Shown here one piece after another: positions 26,716-35,563 of a DNA stretch of 64,000 bases. The position numbers and the translations under genes are program-made. The notes beneath the pieces are model-generated. The model did no database searches. It saw nothing but the letters and a program-made list of their open reading frames with translations, and was not told the origin of the DNA. The stretch is from Halomonas sp. McH1-25 (GTDB taxonomy: Bacteria; Pseudomonadota; Gammaproteobacteria; Pseudomonadales; Halomonadaceae), in NCBI RefSeq assembly GCF_022348165.1, contig NZ_JAKRFI010000001.1, positions 1,116,001-1,180,000 on the forward strand, in the 5' to 3' direction. How positions within the stretch are numbered: position 1 is the first letter of the stretch; each line of letters opens with the position of its first letter.

Positions 26716-27255
26716 CTACCGACCGCCCTGCAGCCACTCGAGCGGCAGTTCGTGCTGGCCACGCTCGTCGGTGACGAACAGCGTATCCTCACTGATCATT
26801 ATCGCCCACTTGACGCTACGCGGCAGGTCTTCTGCCAATGCGCTCAAGGGTGCCTGGGGCAACGCCGCGATATTGAGATTGCCCAGCGTAGACACGTTGG
26901 GCAAGATGCGCGTTTCCCATACCCGTCGGTTGCCGTACGCCAGCAACGATACCCGCTCGGCGCGCCGCGAACACCAGGTCAGACGTTCCGCGTCAGGCTG
27001 GCCGACCTCGATCCAGTGTAGGGTGCGATCATCCAGGCTTTTCTCCCATAGTGCCGGCTCGTCGACGTCGGACAGGCCGCGCCCAAAGGCAAGTCCCTCG
27101 GCATGCCACAGCGCATAGGCCAAGAGACGCGAGACCAACCGTTCCTCGGTTTCCGATGGGTGGCGCGCCACGGTAAAGCGCAGCGTCGCATAGACGCCAC
27201 GGTCCAGATCGGACAGGCTGAGGTCGATCTTGTAAGGCGTTGAAGTCAGGGCCAT
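26716..27255 (-). CDS. yaeQ: YaeQ family protein
   Basis: 179 residues, the family length. YKIDLSLSDLDRGVYATLRF, ARHPSETEERLVSRLLAYAL, FGRGLSDVDEPALWEK and WIEVGQPDAERL match YaeQ throughout. YaeQ has a PD-(D/E)XK nuclease-like fold and was found as a multicopy suppressor of a hemolysin expression defect; its biochemical role is unknown. ATG 27255 has AGGA upstream; an upstream frame of 41 codons is not homologous. It is divergent from the alkylation-repair operon, with 151 nt between the starts. Confidence 0.9.
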   Translation of the reverse strand: MALTSTPYKIDLSLSDLDRGVYATLRFTVARHPSETEERLVSRLLAYALWHAEGLAFGRGLSDVDEPALWEKSLDDRTLHWIEVGQPDAERLTWCSRRAERVSLLAYGNRRVWETRILPNVSTLGNLNIAALPQAPLSALAEDLPRSVKWAIMISEDTLFVTDERGQHELPLEWLQGGR

Positions 27256-27406
27256 GAAAGCGCTTCCTGAAAAATGGGCGCCTAGCATAACCTGCAGGCG
27301 CAACGCCGCCCACCCGGACCGCACCAGCATCAGTTCCGATTCCGGCGAGTCCCCGCCCAATCCCGGGGTAGAATACAACCAACCACGACCTGCGGAGAGT
27401 CAGCGC

Positions 27407-28789
27407 ATGTTGGACCGGGAAACCTGCCGAAGCGCGCGGCTCGCGCGTGATGCCCGCTTCGACGGCCAGTTCTACACCGCCGTCAGGACCACCGGGATCT
27501 ATTGTCGCCCGGTATGCCCGGCGACACCGCCCCAGGAAGGTAATGTCGAGTACTATTCCAGCGCCGTCGAAGCCGCCAGGGCCGGTTATCGTCCCTGTCT
27601 GCGCTGCCGGCCCGATAGCGCTCCCGGCTCGTCGGCCTGGAAAGGCACCGACACCACACTCGAGCGTGCATTGCGGTTGATCGACGAGGGCGCCCTGCAA
27701 CATGCCCCGCTCGAACGGCTATGCACCCGCCTGGGGATTGGCGATCGTCATCTTCGCGCGCTGTTCCAGCGCCGCTTCGGCGTTTCGCCGAAAGGCTATG
27801 CGCTCTACCAGCAGTGCCTGTTCGCCAAGCAATTGCTCCATCAGACTCACCTGCCAGTGACCGATATCGCCTATGCCAGCGGCTTTCGCAGCCTGCGTCG
27901 CTTCAACGACTGCTTTCGTACGCAGATGGGAATGGCGCCCAGCCAACTGCGCCGCCAGGCCGGGACCGCCGCTGGCGGCCTGACGCTCCACCTGGCCTAT
28001 CGCCCACCCTATGCCTGGCCGGTCATGCAGCGTTTTCTGGCGAGGCGACGAATCGACGGGCTGGAGTGGGTCGACGACGACAGCTATGGCCGTACGTTTT
28101 CCTGGCAACACGTCGAGGGATGCTTTACCGCCGTTCACGATCCCCGACGGCACGGGTTCAAGGTCACCTTGGAACTCGATGACCTGAGCGTCATGAAACC
28201 GGTCGTGGCCAACATTCGACGCATACTCGACCTGGATGCCGATACCCGAACGATCGAAGCCCACCTGGCCAGGACGGTACCCGGCCTGCCGCTGATCGAG
28301 GGCCTGCGACTGCCCGGCACCTGGAGCCTGTTCGAAGCCGGCGTACGGGCGATTCTCGGTCAACAGGTGACGGTCGAGGCTGCCAAACGCCAGGTACAGA
28401 GGTTGGTGGATACGCTCGGCGAGCCGCTCCCCGACGCCTGCAACGGTCAGCGTCGCCTTTTTCCCGACGCAGAGGCCATTGCCGCAAGCGACCTGGCCTT
28501 CCTGGGCATGCCCGGCACCCGTCGCGAGACGTTGCGCCGCTTCGCCGCCTGGTACCATGCCGATCCTACCCCGCATGACCCTGCGCATTGGCAGGCGCTC
28601 AAGGGCATCGGCCCATGGACGGTGGACTACGCCCGGCTGCGTGGCACCAGCCATCCGGATATCTGGTTGGCCGGCGACCTCGGCGTGAAACAGGCCGTGA
28701 GCGCCCTGGCGGCGGGCGACTCACGCCTCGACCCGCAAGCTGCCGCCCCCTGGCGCAGCTACCTGACCCTGCAACTGTGGAATCGCTGA
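27407..28789 (+). CDS. Fusion of Ada-type regulator and AlkA 3-methyladenine DNA glycosylase
   Basis: 460 residues in three parts. Residues 1-75 form the Ada zinc domain, with the four cysteines in TGIYCRPVCPAT and YRPCLRCRPD; the first would accept a methyl group from phosphotriesters. Residues 85-185 are an AraC-type HTH (LERLCTRLGIGDRHLRALFQ and the second helix pair). Residues 190-460 are an AlkA glycosylase with an HhH-GPD motif (LKGIGPWTVDYARLRG) and the catalytic Asp in LAGDLGVKQ. It would both sense methylation damage and excise alkylated purines. The next gene, ogt, starts 1 nt after the stop. Confidence 0.88.
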   Translation: MLDRETCRSARLARDARFDGQFYTAVRTTGIYCRPVCPATPPQEGNVEYYSSAVEAARAGYRPCLRCRPDSAPGSSAWKGTDTTLERALRLIDEGALQHAPLERLCTRLGIGDRHLRALFQRRFGVSPKGYALYQQCLFAKQLLHQTHLPVTDIAYASGFRSLRRFNDCFRTQMGMAPSQLRRQAGTAAGGLTLHLAYRPPYAWPVMQRFLARRRIDGLEWVDDDSYGRTFSWQHVEGCFTAVHDPRRHGFKVTLELDDLSVMKPVVANIRRILDLDADTRTIEAHLARTVPGLPLIEGLRLPGTWSLFEAGVRAILGQQVTVEAAKRQVQRLVDTLGEPLPDACNGQRRLFPDAEAIAASDLAFLGMPGTRRETLRRFAAWYHADPTPHDPAHWQALKGIGPWTVDYARLRGTSHPDIWLAGDLGVKQAVSALAAGDSRLDPQAAAPWRSYLTLQLWNR

Positions 28790-28790
28790 T

Positions 28791-29273
28791 ATGTACGTGG
28801 ATCACTTTACCCCACCCTGCGACAGCCCCCTCGGCCTGCTGGAAATTCGCGCCGACGAGCGAGGCATCACGCATCTGCTGTTCGTCGATGCGCCCACGCA
28901 GCCGCCCACCCCCCATCCGTTCATCGAGCGCTGCAAGGCGCAGCTCGCGGAGTATTTCCAGGGTCATCGTCTGGATTTCGATCTCCCCTTGAGTCCCGCA
29001 GGCACCGATTTCCAGCAACGGGTATGGAGGCGACTGCGCGACGTGCCCTACGGCGAGACCTGCAGCTACGCGACGATTTCCGCCGCGATCGGCAGCCCCA
29101 AGAGTCATCGGGCCGTGGGAGCCGCGAATGGTCGCAATCCGCTGGCGATCATCGTGCCCTGCCATCGTGTCATCGGCAGCAACGGCCAGCTCACCGGTTA
29201 TGCGGGGGGAATCGCACGCAAGCAGTGGCTGCTGGCCCATGAGCAGGCGCACCGCGATTTCGTTCTGGGATAA
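28791..29273 (+). CDS. ogt: Methylated-DNA-protein-cysteine methyltransferase
   Basis: 160 residues. The acceptor Cys is in AIIVPCHRVIG (PCHR motif). The upstream helix reads TDFQQRVWRRLRDVPYGETC and the Asn hinge is in GAANGRNPLA. It removes methyl from O6-methylguanine irreversibly and is used up in the process. The start is 1 nt after the Ada/AlkA stop, so the two are co-translated and form an adaptive-response operon split differently from E. coli, where ada carries the methyltransferase. No regulator beyond the fusion protein is needed. Confidence 0.9.
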   Translation: MYVDHFTPPCDSPLGLLEIRADERGITHLLFVDAPTQPPTPHPFIERCKAQLAEYFQGHRLDFDLPLSPAGTDFQQRVWRRLRDVPYGETCSYATISAAIGSPKSHRAVGAANGRNPLAIIVPCHRVIGSNGQLTGYAGGIARKQWLLAHEQAHRDFVLG

Positions 29274-29394
29274 AGAGAATGACGGCTTATGACTTGGCCG
29301 CATCGTCCGGCTTGACTAGGGTAGACACGGTAACGACGTGCTGCGTGACACCACCGGTGCCACGCCTACTCAAGGATGCGACCTCGGAGACCCC

Positions 29395-30057
29395 ATGAAA
29401 AAGCTCCTCGCGGGAATGATGCTCGCCGCTGCTGTGCCGGCCTTCGCCGACGGCACGGCCACCATCGCCTCGAACGATAGCCAGCAGGACATGCAGATCC
29501 AGTGGGCCGGCGACAAGATGCGCATGGATTTTCCCAGCCAGCAGCACGGCTACATGCTGATGCGTGACGGCAAGGGCTATATGGTCACCCAACAGGGTGG
29601 GCAACCGCTCATCATGGATATGTCGATGCTCAGGGATATGAGCGATTCGATGGGCGACGACACTGGCGCCATGGCCAGCCAGGCGGAAACCGTCGACAGC
29701 CTGGAAGCCACCGGCGAGACGCAAACCGTCGCCGGCATCGACGGCGAAGTCTATCGCCTCGAGTGGACCGACCGCGGCGGCCAGAGCCACGAGGATACCC
29801 TGGTGCTCAGCGACGATCCGTTGGCCCACGAGATGCTGGCTGCCTTCCAGAACTACGTGGAAGCCGTCATGGGCCGCGCCGACCCGATCGGCAAGGCGAT
29901 ACTCGAACGGGACCTTGGCATGCTGCGCTTCGGCGATCGCTTCGAGGTCACCGACATCGCCGACACCTCGCCTGATGCCGGCACGTTCGAGCTACCGGAA
30001 AATGCCATAACCATGGATCAAATGATCCGTGAGCGGATGAGTGACGGCGCCCAGTAA
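29395..30057 (+). CDS. Periplasmic hypothetical protein, Met-rich
   Basis: 220 residues with a Sec signal (LLAGMMLAAAVPAFADG). The first half of the mature part is rich in Met (DKMRMDF, GYMLMRDGKGYMV, LIMDMSMLRDMSDSMGDDTG) and resembles DUF4412-type beta-rich secreted proteins; this is tentative. Exposed methionines can bind Cu(I) or protect against oxidation, but nothing else supports that here. CGGAG precedes the ATG. It has no operon partner; a hairpin follows at 30080. Confidence 0.7.
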   Translation: MKKLLAGMMLAAAVPAFADGTATIASNDSQQDMQIQWAGDKMRMDFPSQQHGYMLMRDGKGYMVTQQGGQPLIMDMSMLRDMSDSMGDDTGAMASQAETVDSLEATGETQTVAGIDGEVYRLEWTDRGGQSHEDTLVLSDDPLAHEMLAAFQNYVEAVMGRADPIGKAILERDLGMLRFGDRFEVTDIADTSPDAGTFELPENAITMDQMIRERMSDGAQ

Positions 30058-30079
30058 TCGTCCACCTACTCCCCCTCTA

Positions 30080-30105
30080 GCGCCGGTTGCTGGACAGGCC
30101 GGCGC
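30080..30105 (+). terminator. Hairpin after the Met-rich protein gene
   Basis: GCGCCGG (30080-30086) pairs with CCGGCGC (30099-30105), loop 12 nt. There is no T tract. Confidence 0.4.
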
Positions 30106-30265
30106 GGGGAACCAGCCCCCCCATCCAAGCTCTTGGTTTTACCTCTCCGGTTCATGGTGGATGTTCTGTGATGCCATGAATGAGAACCACTACTTGTCAA
30201 GGTAAATGGGCGCAATGCCGCTTTTGAGACGAAACCGGTCGCACATGGCGCCAGTGGCTTCCTAG

Positions 30266-30297
30266 TTTTATGAGAGTTTAAAAACTTAATCATAAAA
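30266..30297. promoter_or_regulatory. AT-rich palindrome upstream of the TRAP operon
   Basis: TTTTATGA ... TCATAAAA outer arms (8 bp, perfect) enclose AGTTT-AA-AAACT, 32 nt in all. It ends at the AAGGAT ribosome binding site of dctP. It has the look of an operator for a GntR- or IclR-type repressor, but no regulator gene is adjacent. A structured 5' UTR is an alternative. Confidence 0.55.
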
Positions 30298-30308
30298 GGA
30301 TGTGAGCA

Positions 30309-31319
30309 ATGATAAGAAAAACTCTCACTGTAAGTATTGCCTTGGCGCTTATGACTACCGCTTCGCACGCATGGTCGGATGCCAGAACCCTGAAGTTCCA
30401 TAGCGGCCTGGCAGAGTCACGTCCCGAGGCCGAGTATCTGGAGCGCTTTGCCGACCTGGTCGAGGAATATTCCAACGGCCAGCTGATGGTAGATGTCTAC
30501 CATGCTGGATCGCTCGGCCTGAAGGAAGCGGACATGTTGCGCATCATGCAGCGTGGCATGGTCGATATGGCATTGCTGTACGGAGAATATTACAACCGCG
30601 ATGCTCCGGAAATGGCTTCCATATATGCTCAGGGCGCTATTACGGAAGCGGAACAGCACCTCGATATACTGCCTACCCTGCGCGACCTGTATCGCGAAGG
30701 CTATGCCGAGTGGAATATCCATACGGTCGGTGGCGTCGTTGCCCCCGTGTTCGATGTGGGATTGCACTGCAATGAGCCGGTCAACACGCTCGGGGGACTA
30801 CGCGACAAGAAGGTCCGGGTCTGGTCGGGGCATCTTGTCGACACCTTCGAGCGTCTTGGCATCTCGGCCCAGGTAATCCCTCAGAACGATATGTATCTGG
30901 CCTTGCAGACTGGCGTTGTCGACTGTGCCTATTACCTGTCTACCGTGGCGAAAACGGTATCTCTCCAGGAAGTGACCGACTACGAAGCCTACCTTCACCC
31001 TTGGGCGGCCTCTCCTTGGATGTTCGGCGTGAGCGACCGCACCTGGAGTAGTCTGGATGAGCAACAACAGCAGGCCCTGGCGCGTGCCGGAGAGGAGATA
31101 TGGCAGGCGACCCGCGAAGTCGCGGTGAATCCGCAACGCGAGGCCAGTGCGCGCGAGGAACGCGAAGCCATGGGAATCACGATCTTGCCTGCCTTCTCTG
31201 ATGAAGATGTACAGACCTTCGTGGATGCGGCATGGGCAGCTTGGCATGACATGGCTAGTGAAGCCGGGGACGAAGGCGTTCGCTACTACGAAACCGTGAC
31301 CAACGAGCTTCAGCCTTGA
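30309..31319 (+). CDS. TRAP transporter substrate-binding protein (DctP family)
   Basis: 336 residues with a Sec signal (LTVSIALALMTTASHA). The DctP fold is clear: SGLAESRPEAEYLERFADLV at the start, and the carboxylate-binding Arg region KVRVWSGHLVDTFERLGISA with GVVDCAYYL. It captures an organic acid in the periplasm and passes it to the DctQM channel using the sodium gradient. The substrate is unknown and no catabolic genes are adjacent. AAGGAT precedes the ATG. The gene looks richer in A/T and in varied codons than its neighbours. Confidence 0.88.
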   Translation: MIRKTLTVSIALALMTTASHAWSDARTLKFHSGLAESRPEAEYLERFADLVEEYSNGQLMVDVYHAGSLGLKEADMLRIMQRGMVDMALLYGEYYNRDAPEMASIYAQGAITEAEQHLDILPTLRDLYREGYAEWNIHTVGGVVAPVFDVGLHCNEPVNTLGGLRDKKVRVWSGHLVDTFERLGISAQVIPQNDMYLALQTGVVDCAYYLSTVAKTVSLQEVTDYEAYLHPWAASPWMFGVSDRTWSSLDEQQQQALARAGEEIWQATREVAVNPQREASAREEREAMGITILPAFSDEDVQTFVDAAWAAWHDMASEAGDEGVRYYETVTNELQP

Positions 31320-31357
31320 AAGGCTCCATGCAGATGACTGACTAAAGAGGCGCCTGG

Positions 31358-31867
31358 ATGAGAGTCTTGTCTACGTGTCTGGACAGGCTGGTGTACTGGA
31401 TATTCTTGATAGGCGTATGCGGAGGAGTGTTCATGACCGGCCTCGTGCTGGTCAGCACCCTGATGAGATACCTCGTCGGAAGACCTATCGGGTTCTCGGA
31501 CGAGCTGTCAGGCCTGCTGTTTCTCTCCCTATCGTTCCTGTCACTGCCGCATGTGCTGAACACCAGCCAGCATATTCGTATCGACCTTCTGGTGCGTGCC
31601 CTTCCTTCACGGATGGCCGCCGTCGCCGATATTTTCGCCAACGCGATTCTGGTGGCCTTCGCCAGTATCTTTGCCTATCAGGCCTGGGATTTCATGACAT
31701 TCTCCCTGCAGATCGGGGCGCGTTCCGAGATCAGTGGCGTACTGCTATGGCCTTGGATGGCGCTGATGCCTCTGTCGATGCTGCTTTGCATTCTAATCGT
31801 CGTAAGAAACGGGCTGCGGGGTCTTACCCACAACGGCGATAGATCATCTGGGGAGGGGCTGTCATGA
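31358..31867 (+). CDS. TRAP transporter small permease (DctQ family)
   Basis: 169 residues with four membrane helices: VYWIFLIGVCGGVFMTGLVL, LSGLLFLSLSFLSLPHVL, FANAILVAFASIFAYQAW, LLWPWMALMPLSMLLCILIV. HIRIDLLVRALPSRM is the typical loop. It is the small membrane subunit that couples DctP to DctM. GAGGCG precedes the ATG, and the TGA overlaps the ATG of dctM. Confidence 0.88.
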   Translation: MRVLSTCLDRLVYWIFLIGVCGGVFMTGLVLVSTLMRYLVGRPIGFSDELSGLLFLSLSFLSLPHVLNTSQHIRIDLLVRALPSRMAAVADIFANAILVAFASIFAYQAWDFMTFSLQIGARSEISGVLLWPWMALMPLSMLLCILIVVRNGLRGLTHNGDRSSGEGLS

Positions 31868-33150
31868 GTTGGGCGATACTAAGCGTTAGCCTGCTGACAT
31901 TTCTCGGCAGTGGCGCCGTGCTTGGTGCGGCCCTCGGTCTCACCGGGTTCATCCTGCTGCATTTTCAGGCCGGTGGCGCCTCGGCCCTGGCGATCAACTC
32001 CGCCTGGAACCTGTTGACCGAGTTCACGCTCAGTGCCGTGCCGCTGTTCATCTTTCTCGGCGATATCCTGCTGGCCAGTGGGGTTTCCACCCGGGTTTAC
32101 AATGGCCTGACGCCACTTTTCCGGCGGATTCCAGGCCAACTGCTGCATACGAATATCGCAGTCTGCACTCTATTCGGTGCAGTGAGCGGTTCCAGTACGT
32201 CTACCGCAGCGGCGATCGGATCGGTCGGTTATCCCGAGCTTAGTCAGCGCGGCTACTCGCCGAGCATGATCGTGGGCACGCTGGCGGCGGGAGGAACACT
32301 CGGACTGCTGATCCCCCCTAGCCTGTCACTGCTGATCTATGGGGCGACTCAGAACGTATCGATTGGCAAGTTGTTCCTTGCAGGCATGTTGCCCGGGCTG
32401 ATGATCGCGCTGGCATTCTTCTGCTGGATCATGGTGCGAGCAAGCGTCGGCACGCCTGTAGCACCGCCACGGAACGAGAAGATGGATTGGCGGGCGGTGG
32501 GACGCGGCCTGCTGGAAGTCTGGCCCTTGCCGATCCTTATCTTCTTCGTGTTGGGCACCATCTACATGGGGATCGCTACTCCCACCGAGGCGGCAGCTCT
32601 AGGGGTGACGGCCAGCATCGTGCTTGGCATGACTTGGGGCGATCTCGACATGAAGAGACTGTGGGAGGCCTTCAAGCATGCGTCGATGATGTTCGGCGCC
32701 ATCGCGATGATACTGATCGGCACCGTGATCCTTTCTCAGGCGGTGAGCCTGCTGGGCCTGCCGAGAACCGCAGTGGATTCCATCGCCGGCCTGGGGCTGG
32801 ATCGCTATGGCATTCTGCTCATGATCGTGCTCGTCTATCTGATTCTCGGGTGCTTCTTCGACGGTATATCCCTGCTCCTGATGACTCTCCCCATCACCTT
32901 CCCGATGGTGACTGCCCTGGGCTTTGACCCTGTCTGGTTTGGTGTGATCGTGACGCTGTTGATGGAAGTTGGCATGATCACGCCACCCGTGGGGCTCAAT
33001 CTGTTCGTATTATGCTCGATCACCCGCAATGAGGTTACTCTGCCTGCTGCCGCTTGGGCCTCGCTGCCCTACTGGGTGATCCTTCTCGCGGCGGTAGGTT
33101 TGTACACCCTGTTTCCTGGCTTGGTTCTTTGGCTGCCCAATATGCTTTAG
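31864..33150 (+). CDS. TRAP transporter large permease (DctM family)
   Basis: 428 residues, about eleven membrane helices, the usual DctM size. VPLFIFLGDILLASGV, GAVSGSSTSTAAAIGSVGYP, AAGGTLGLLIPPSLSLLIYG and the C-terminal GMITPPVGLNLFVL are family hallmarks. It carries the sodium-driven transport step with DctP and DctQ. A 9-bp inverted repeat at 33170-33216 follows. Confidence 0.9.
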   Translation: MSWAILSVSLLTFLGSGAVLGAALGLTGFILLHFQAGGASALAINSAWNLLTEFTLSAVPLFIFLGDILLASGVSTRVYNGLTPLFRRIPGQLLHTNIAVCTLFGAVSGSSTSTAAAIGSVGYPELSQRGYSPSMIVGTLAAGGTLGLLIPPSLSLLIYGATQNVSIGKLFLAGMLPGLMIALAFFCWIMVRASVGTPVAPPRNEKMDWRAVGRGLLEVWPLPILIFFVLGTIYMGIATPTEAAALGVTASIVLGMTWGDLDMKRLWEAFKHASMMFGAIAMILIGTVILSQAVSLLGLPRTAVDSIAGLGLDRYGILLMIVLVYLILGCFFDGISLLLMTLPITFPMVTALGFDPVWFGVIVTLLMEVGMITPPVGLNLFVLCSITRNEVTLPAAAWASLPYWVILLAAVGLYTLFPGLVLWLPNML

Positions 33151-33169
33151 ATTCTTTCGGAGACGTCGC

Positions 33170-33216
33170 CGAGCGAGGGTATGACAAGGCAAAATGACGA
33201 AGGCCAACCTCGCTCG
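33170..33216. repeat. Inverted repeat after the TRAP operon
   Basis: CGAGCGAGG (33170-33178) and CCTCGCTCG (33208-33216), a perfect 9-bp pair with a 29-nt loop. It may be a terminator or a relic; there is no T run. Confidence 0.45.
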
Positions 33217-33302
33217 CATCCGAGTGACGCAGAGTCAACGAGCATCGTGGGCTGATATTTATCGCAGTGTAGCCGAGCGCATACAGTTTTCGCGCATATC
33301 AT

Positions 33303-33768
33303 CTAGATCGGCAGGTGCAGGATTGCGCCGCGCAATCCGCGTGCGTCCGCCCACAGCTTGCCCACGGTGATCGGCAGCGTGAAACGCCGCCGCCCACCGC
33401 CGCCCGGATTGAACAATAGCCGCCCATCCTGCCACTCGTTGCGCGGCTTGTGGGAATGACCGTGCAACACGGCATCGCAGGACGTATCGGGAGCGAAGTC
33501 GGCCAGGTCGTGGACCAGATGCAATCGCCAGCCATTGACGACGAGATCCTGAGTCATGGGCAGACGCTCGGCCCAGTCCGGCGTATCGATATTGCCGCGT
33601 ACGGTGTACAACGGCGCCATTCCGGCCAGGCGCTCCAGGATCTCCTCGTCACGCTCACGGCTACCCACGTCGCCCAAGTGCAGCAACAGCTCGCAGCCAT
33701 CGAGCATGGCCAGCGCTGTCGGCGATCACGCCGATCGGCGAAGCAATGTCGTGAGCCGGCGCAGGCAT
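33303..33768 (-). pseudogene. Broken metallophosphoesterase (YfcE/MJ0936-like)
   Basis: Beginning 4 nt after the ilvD stop, an ATG at 33768 opens a frame that reads SPIGVIADS, the start of a calcineurin-like phosphodiesterase. It then loses homology and stops near 33661. The rest of the enzyme is in a different frame from about 33720 on: ALAMLDGCELLLHLGDVGS, VRGNID, LVHDLADF, LHGHSHKPRNEW, to a stop at 33303. Compared with the family, roughly 8-12 residues including the metal-binding DxH are missing at the junction, with a net frameshift. The downstream piece (ATG 33707) could still be translated as 134 residues, but it would lack the first metal site. A genuine deletion is likelier than a single-base error. 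Confidence 0.7.
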
Positions 33769-33772
33769 TCCG

Positions 33773-35464
33773 TTATTCCGGCAAGTCGGTGACGGCACCC
33801 TTGGATGCCGAACTGACGACCCGAGCATACTTGGCCAGCACGCCGCGCCGGTATCTTGGCTCGGGCTGACGCCAGGCGGCACGACGGCGAGCCAGCTCAT
33901 CGTCACTGAGGTTGACCTCGATGACGTCGGCCTCGGCATCGATGGTGATCTCGTCGCCATCTTCCACCAGCGCGATCGGTCCGCCCTCGAAGGCTTCCGG
34001 CGTCACGTGGCCGACCACGAAGCCATGGCTGCCGCCCGAGAAGCGCCCGTCGGTGATCAGTGCGACGTCGTTACCCAGGCCTCGCCCCATGATCGCCGAG
34101 GTCGGCGTGAGCATCTCGCGCATGCCCGGTCCGCCCTTGGGCCCCTCGTAGCGGATCACCAGCACGTCGCCGGCCACCACGGTGCCGTCGTTGATGCGCG
34201 CCTGAGCCTCCTCTTCGGAGCCGAACACCCGGGCGCGGCCCGTGAAGCGCGTGCCTTCCTTGCCGGTGATCTTGGCCACTGCGCCGGTGGGCGCCAGATT
34301 GCCGTACAGGATGCGCAGGTGACTCTGCGCCTTGATCGGCTTGTCCAGCGGCATGATGATCTGCTGGTCATCCGGGTAGGGTTTCACGTCGGCCAGGTTC
34401 TCGGCCAGGGTCCGGCCGGTCACCGTCAGGCAGTCGCCGTGCAGCAGCCCGGCATCGAGCAGCGTCTTCATCAGCGGCTGGATACCGCCGATGGCGACCA
34501 GCTCGCTCATCATGTAATGGCCGCTGGGGCGCAGGTCGGCAACCACCGGCACACGTTTACCGATGCGCGTGAAGTCCTCCAGCGATAGCTCGACGCCGAT
34601 AGTGCTGGCCATGCCGATCAGGTGCAGTATGGCGTTGGTCGAGCCGCCGAGGGCGATGACCACGGTGATGGCGTTCTCGAACGCCTCACGGGTCATGATG
34701 TCGCTGGGCTTGATGTCCTTCTCGAGCAGTTCGAGAACGGCCTCGCCGGCGGCATGGCAGTCGTCGCGCTTGGTCTGCGAGACGGCGTTCTGCGCCGAGC
34801 TGTTGGGCAGGCTCATGCCCAGCGCCTCGATCGCCGAGGCCATGGTATTGGCGGTATACATGCCACCGCAGGACCCGGGGCCGGGAATCGCCGTTTCCTC
34901 GATCTGCTTGACGGCGATGCGATCGATGTCGCCGCGTGAGTGCGCGCCCATGGCCTCGAAGACCGAGACGATATCGGTATGGTTCTCACCGGGCAGGATG
35001 GTGCCGCCGTAGACGAAGATGCTGGGCCGGTCGAGACGCGCCAGCCCCATCATGCAGCCCGGCATGTTCTTGTCGCAGCCGCCGATGGCCACCAGGCCGT
35101 CGAACCCTTCGCAGCCGGCCACCGTCTCGATGGAATCGGCAATCACCTCGCGCGAGACCAGCGAGTACTTCATGCCCTCGGTGCCGTTGGCGATGCCGTC
35201 GGAGATGGTGATGGTGTTGAAGATCACGCCCTTGCCGCCGGCCGCGTCGGCGCCCAATCGCGCCTGCTCGGCCAGGGTGTCGATATGGCTGTTGCACGGA
35301 GTGACCTGGCTCCAGGTCGAGGCGATGCCGACCTGGGGTTTGGTGAAGTCCTCGTCGCTGAAGCCCACCGCACGCAGCATGGCGCGACTGGCGGCCTTGC
35401 CCGGCCCATCGACGACCGGGCTGGAATAGCGACGACGTGGATCCTGGGAATTCTCCTTGCTCAT
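33773..35464 (-). CDS. ilvD: Dihydroxy-acid dehydratase
   Basis: 563 residues. It dehydrates 2,3-dihydroxy-isovalerate and 2,3-dihydroxy-3-methylvalerate in valine/isoleucine synthesis. The Fe-S ligand cysteines and signatures are visible: [52 protein letters not shown] and [17 protein letters not shown]. The short (about 560-residue) form is common in proteobacteria alongside the 615-residue form. ATG 35464 follows GGAGAGAG; an ATG 6 codons upstream is less well placed. No other ilv gene is adjacent. Confidence 0.92.
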   Translation of the reverse strand: MSKENSQDPRRRYSSPVVDGPGKAASRAMLRAVGFSDEDFTKPQVGIASTWSQVTPCNSHIDTLAEQARLGADAAGGKGVIFNTITISDGIANGTEGMKYSLVSREVIADSIETVAGCEGFDGLVAIGGCDKNMPGCMMGLARLDRPSIFVYGGTILPGENHTDIVSVFEAMGAHSRGDIDRIAVKQIEETAIPGPGSCGGMYTANTMASAIEALGMSLPNSSAQNAVSQTKRDDCHAAGEAVLELLEKDIKPSDIMTREAFENAITVVIALGGSTNAILHLIGMASTIGVELSLEDFTRIGKRVPVVADLRPSGHYMMSELVAIGGIQPLMKTLLDAGLLHGDCLTVTGRTLAENLADVKPYPDDQQIIMPLDKPIKAQSHLRILYGNLAPTGAVAKITGKEGTRFTGRARVFGSEEEAQARINDGTVVAGDVLVIRYEGPKGGPGMREMLTPTSAIMGRGLGNDVALITDGRFSGGSHGFVVGHVTPEAFEGGPIALVEDGDEITIDAEADVIEVNLSDDELARRRAAWRQPEPRYRRGVLAKYARVVSSASKGAVTDLPE

Positions 35465-35563
35465 GGTCTCTCTCCGCGGCATGCATGGTCAGAACAGAGT
35501 CTGGCCATGCACCGCCACGGTTGCAAACCCTAAGCCGCTCGCCAAGTAAAACCTCTCGCCGGC

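Noticed and set aside
26426-27255. XRE protein and YaeQ as a toxin-antitoxin pair
   Set aside because: The two genes are convergent, and YaeQ is a conserved housekeeping-type family not known as a toxin.
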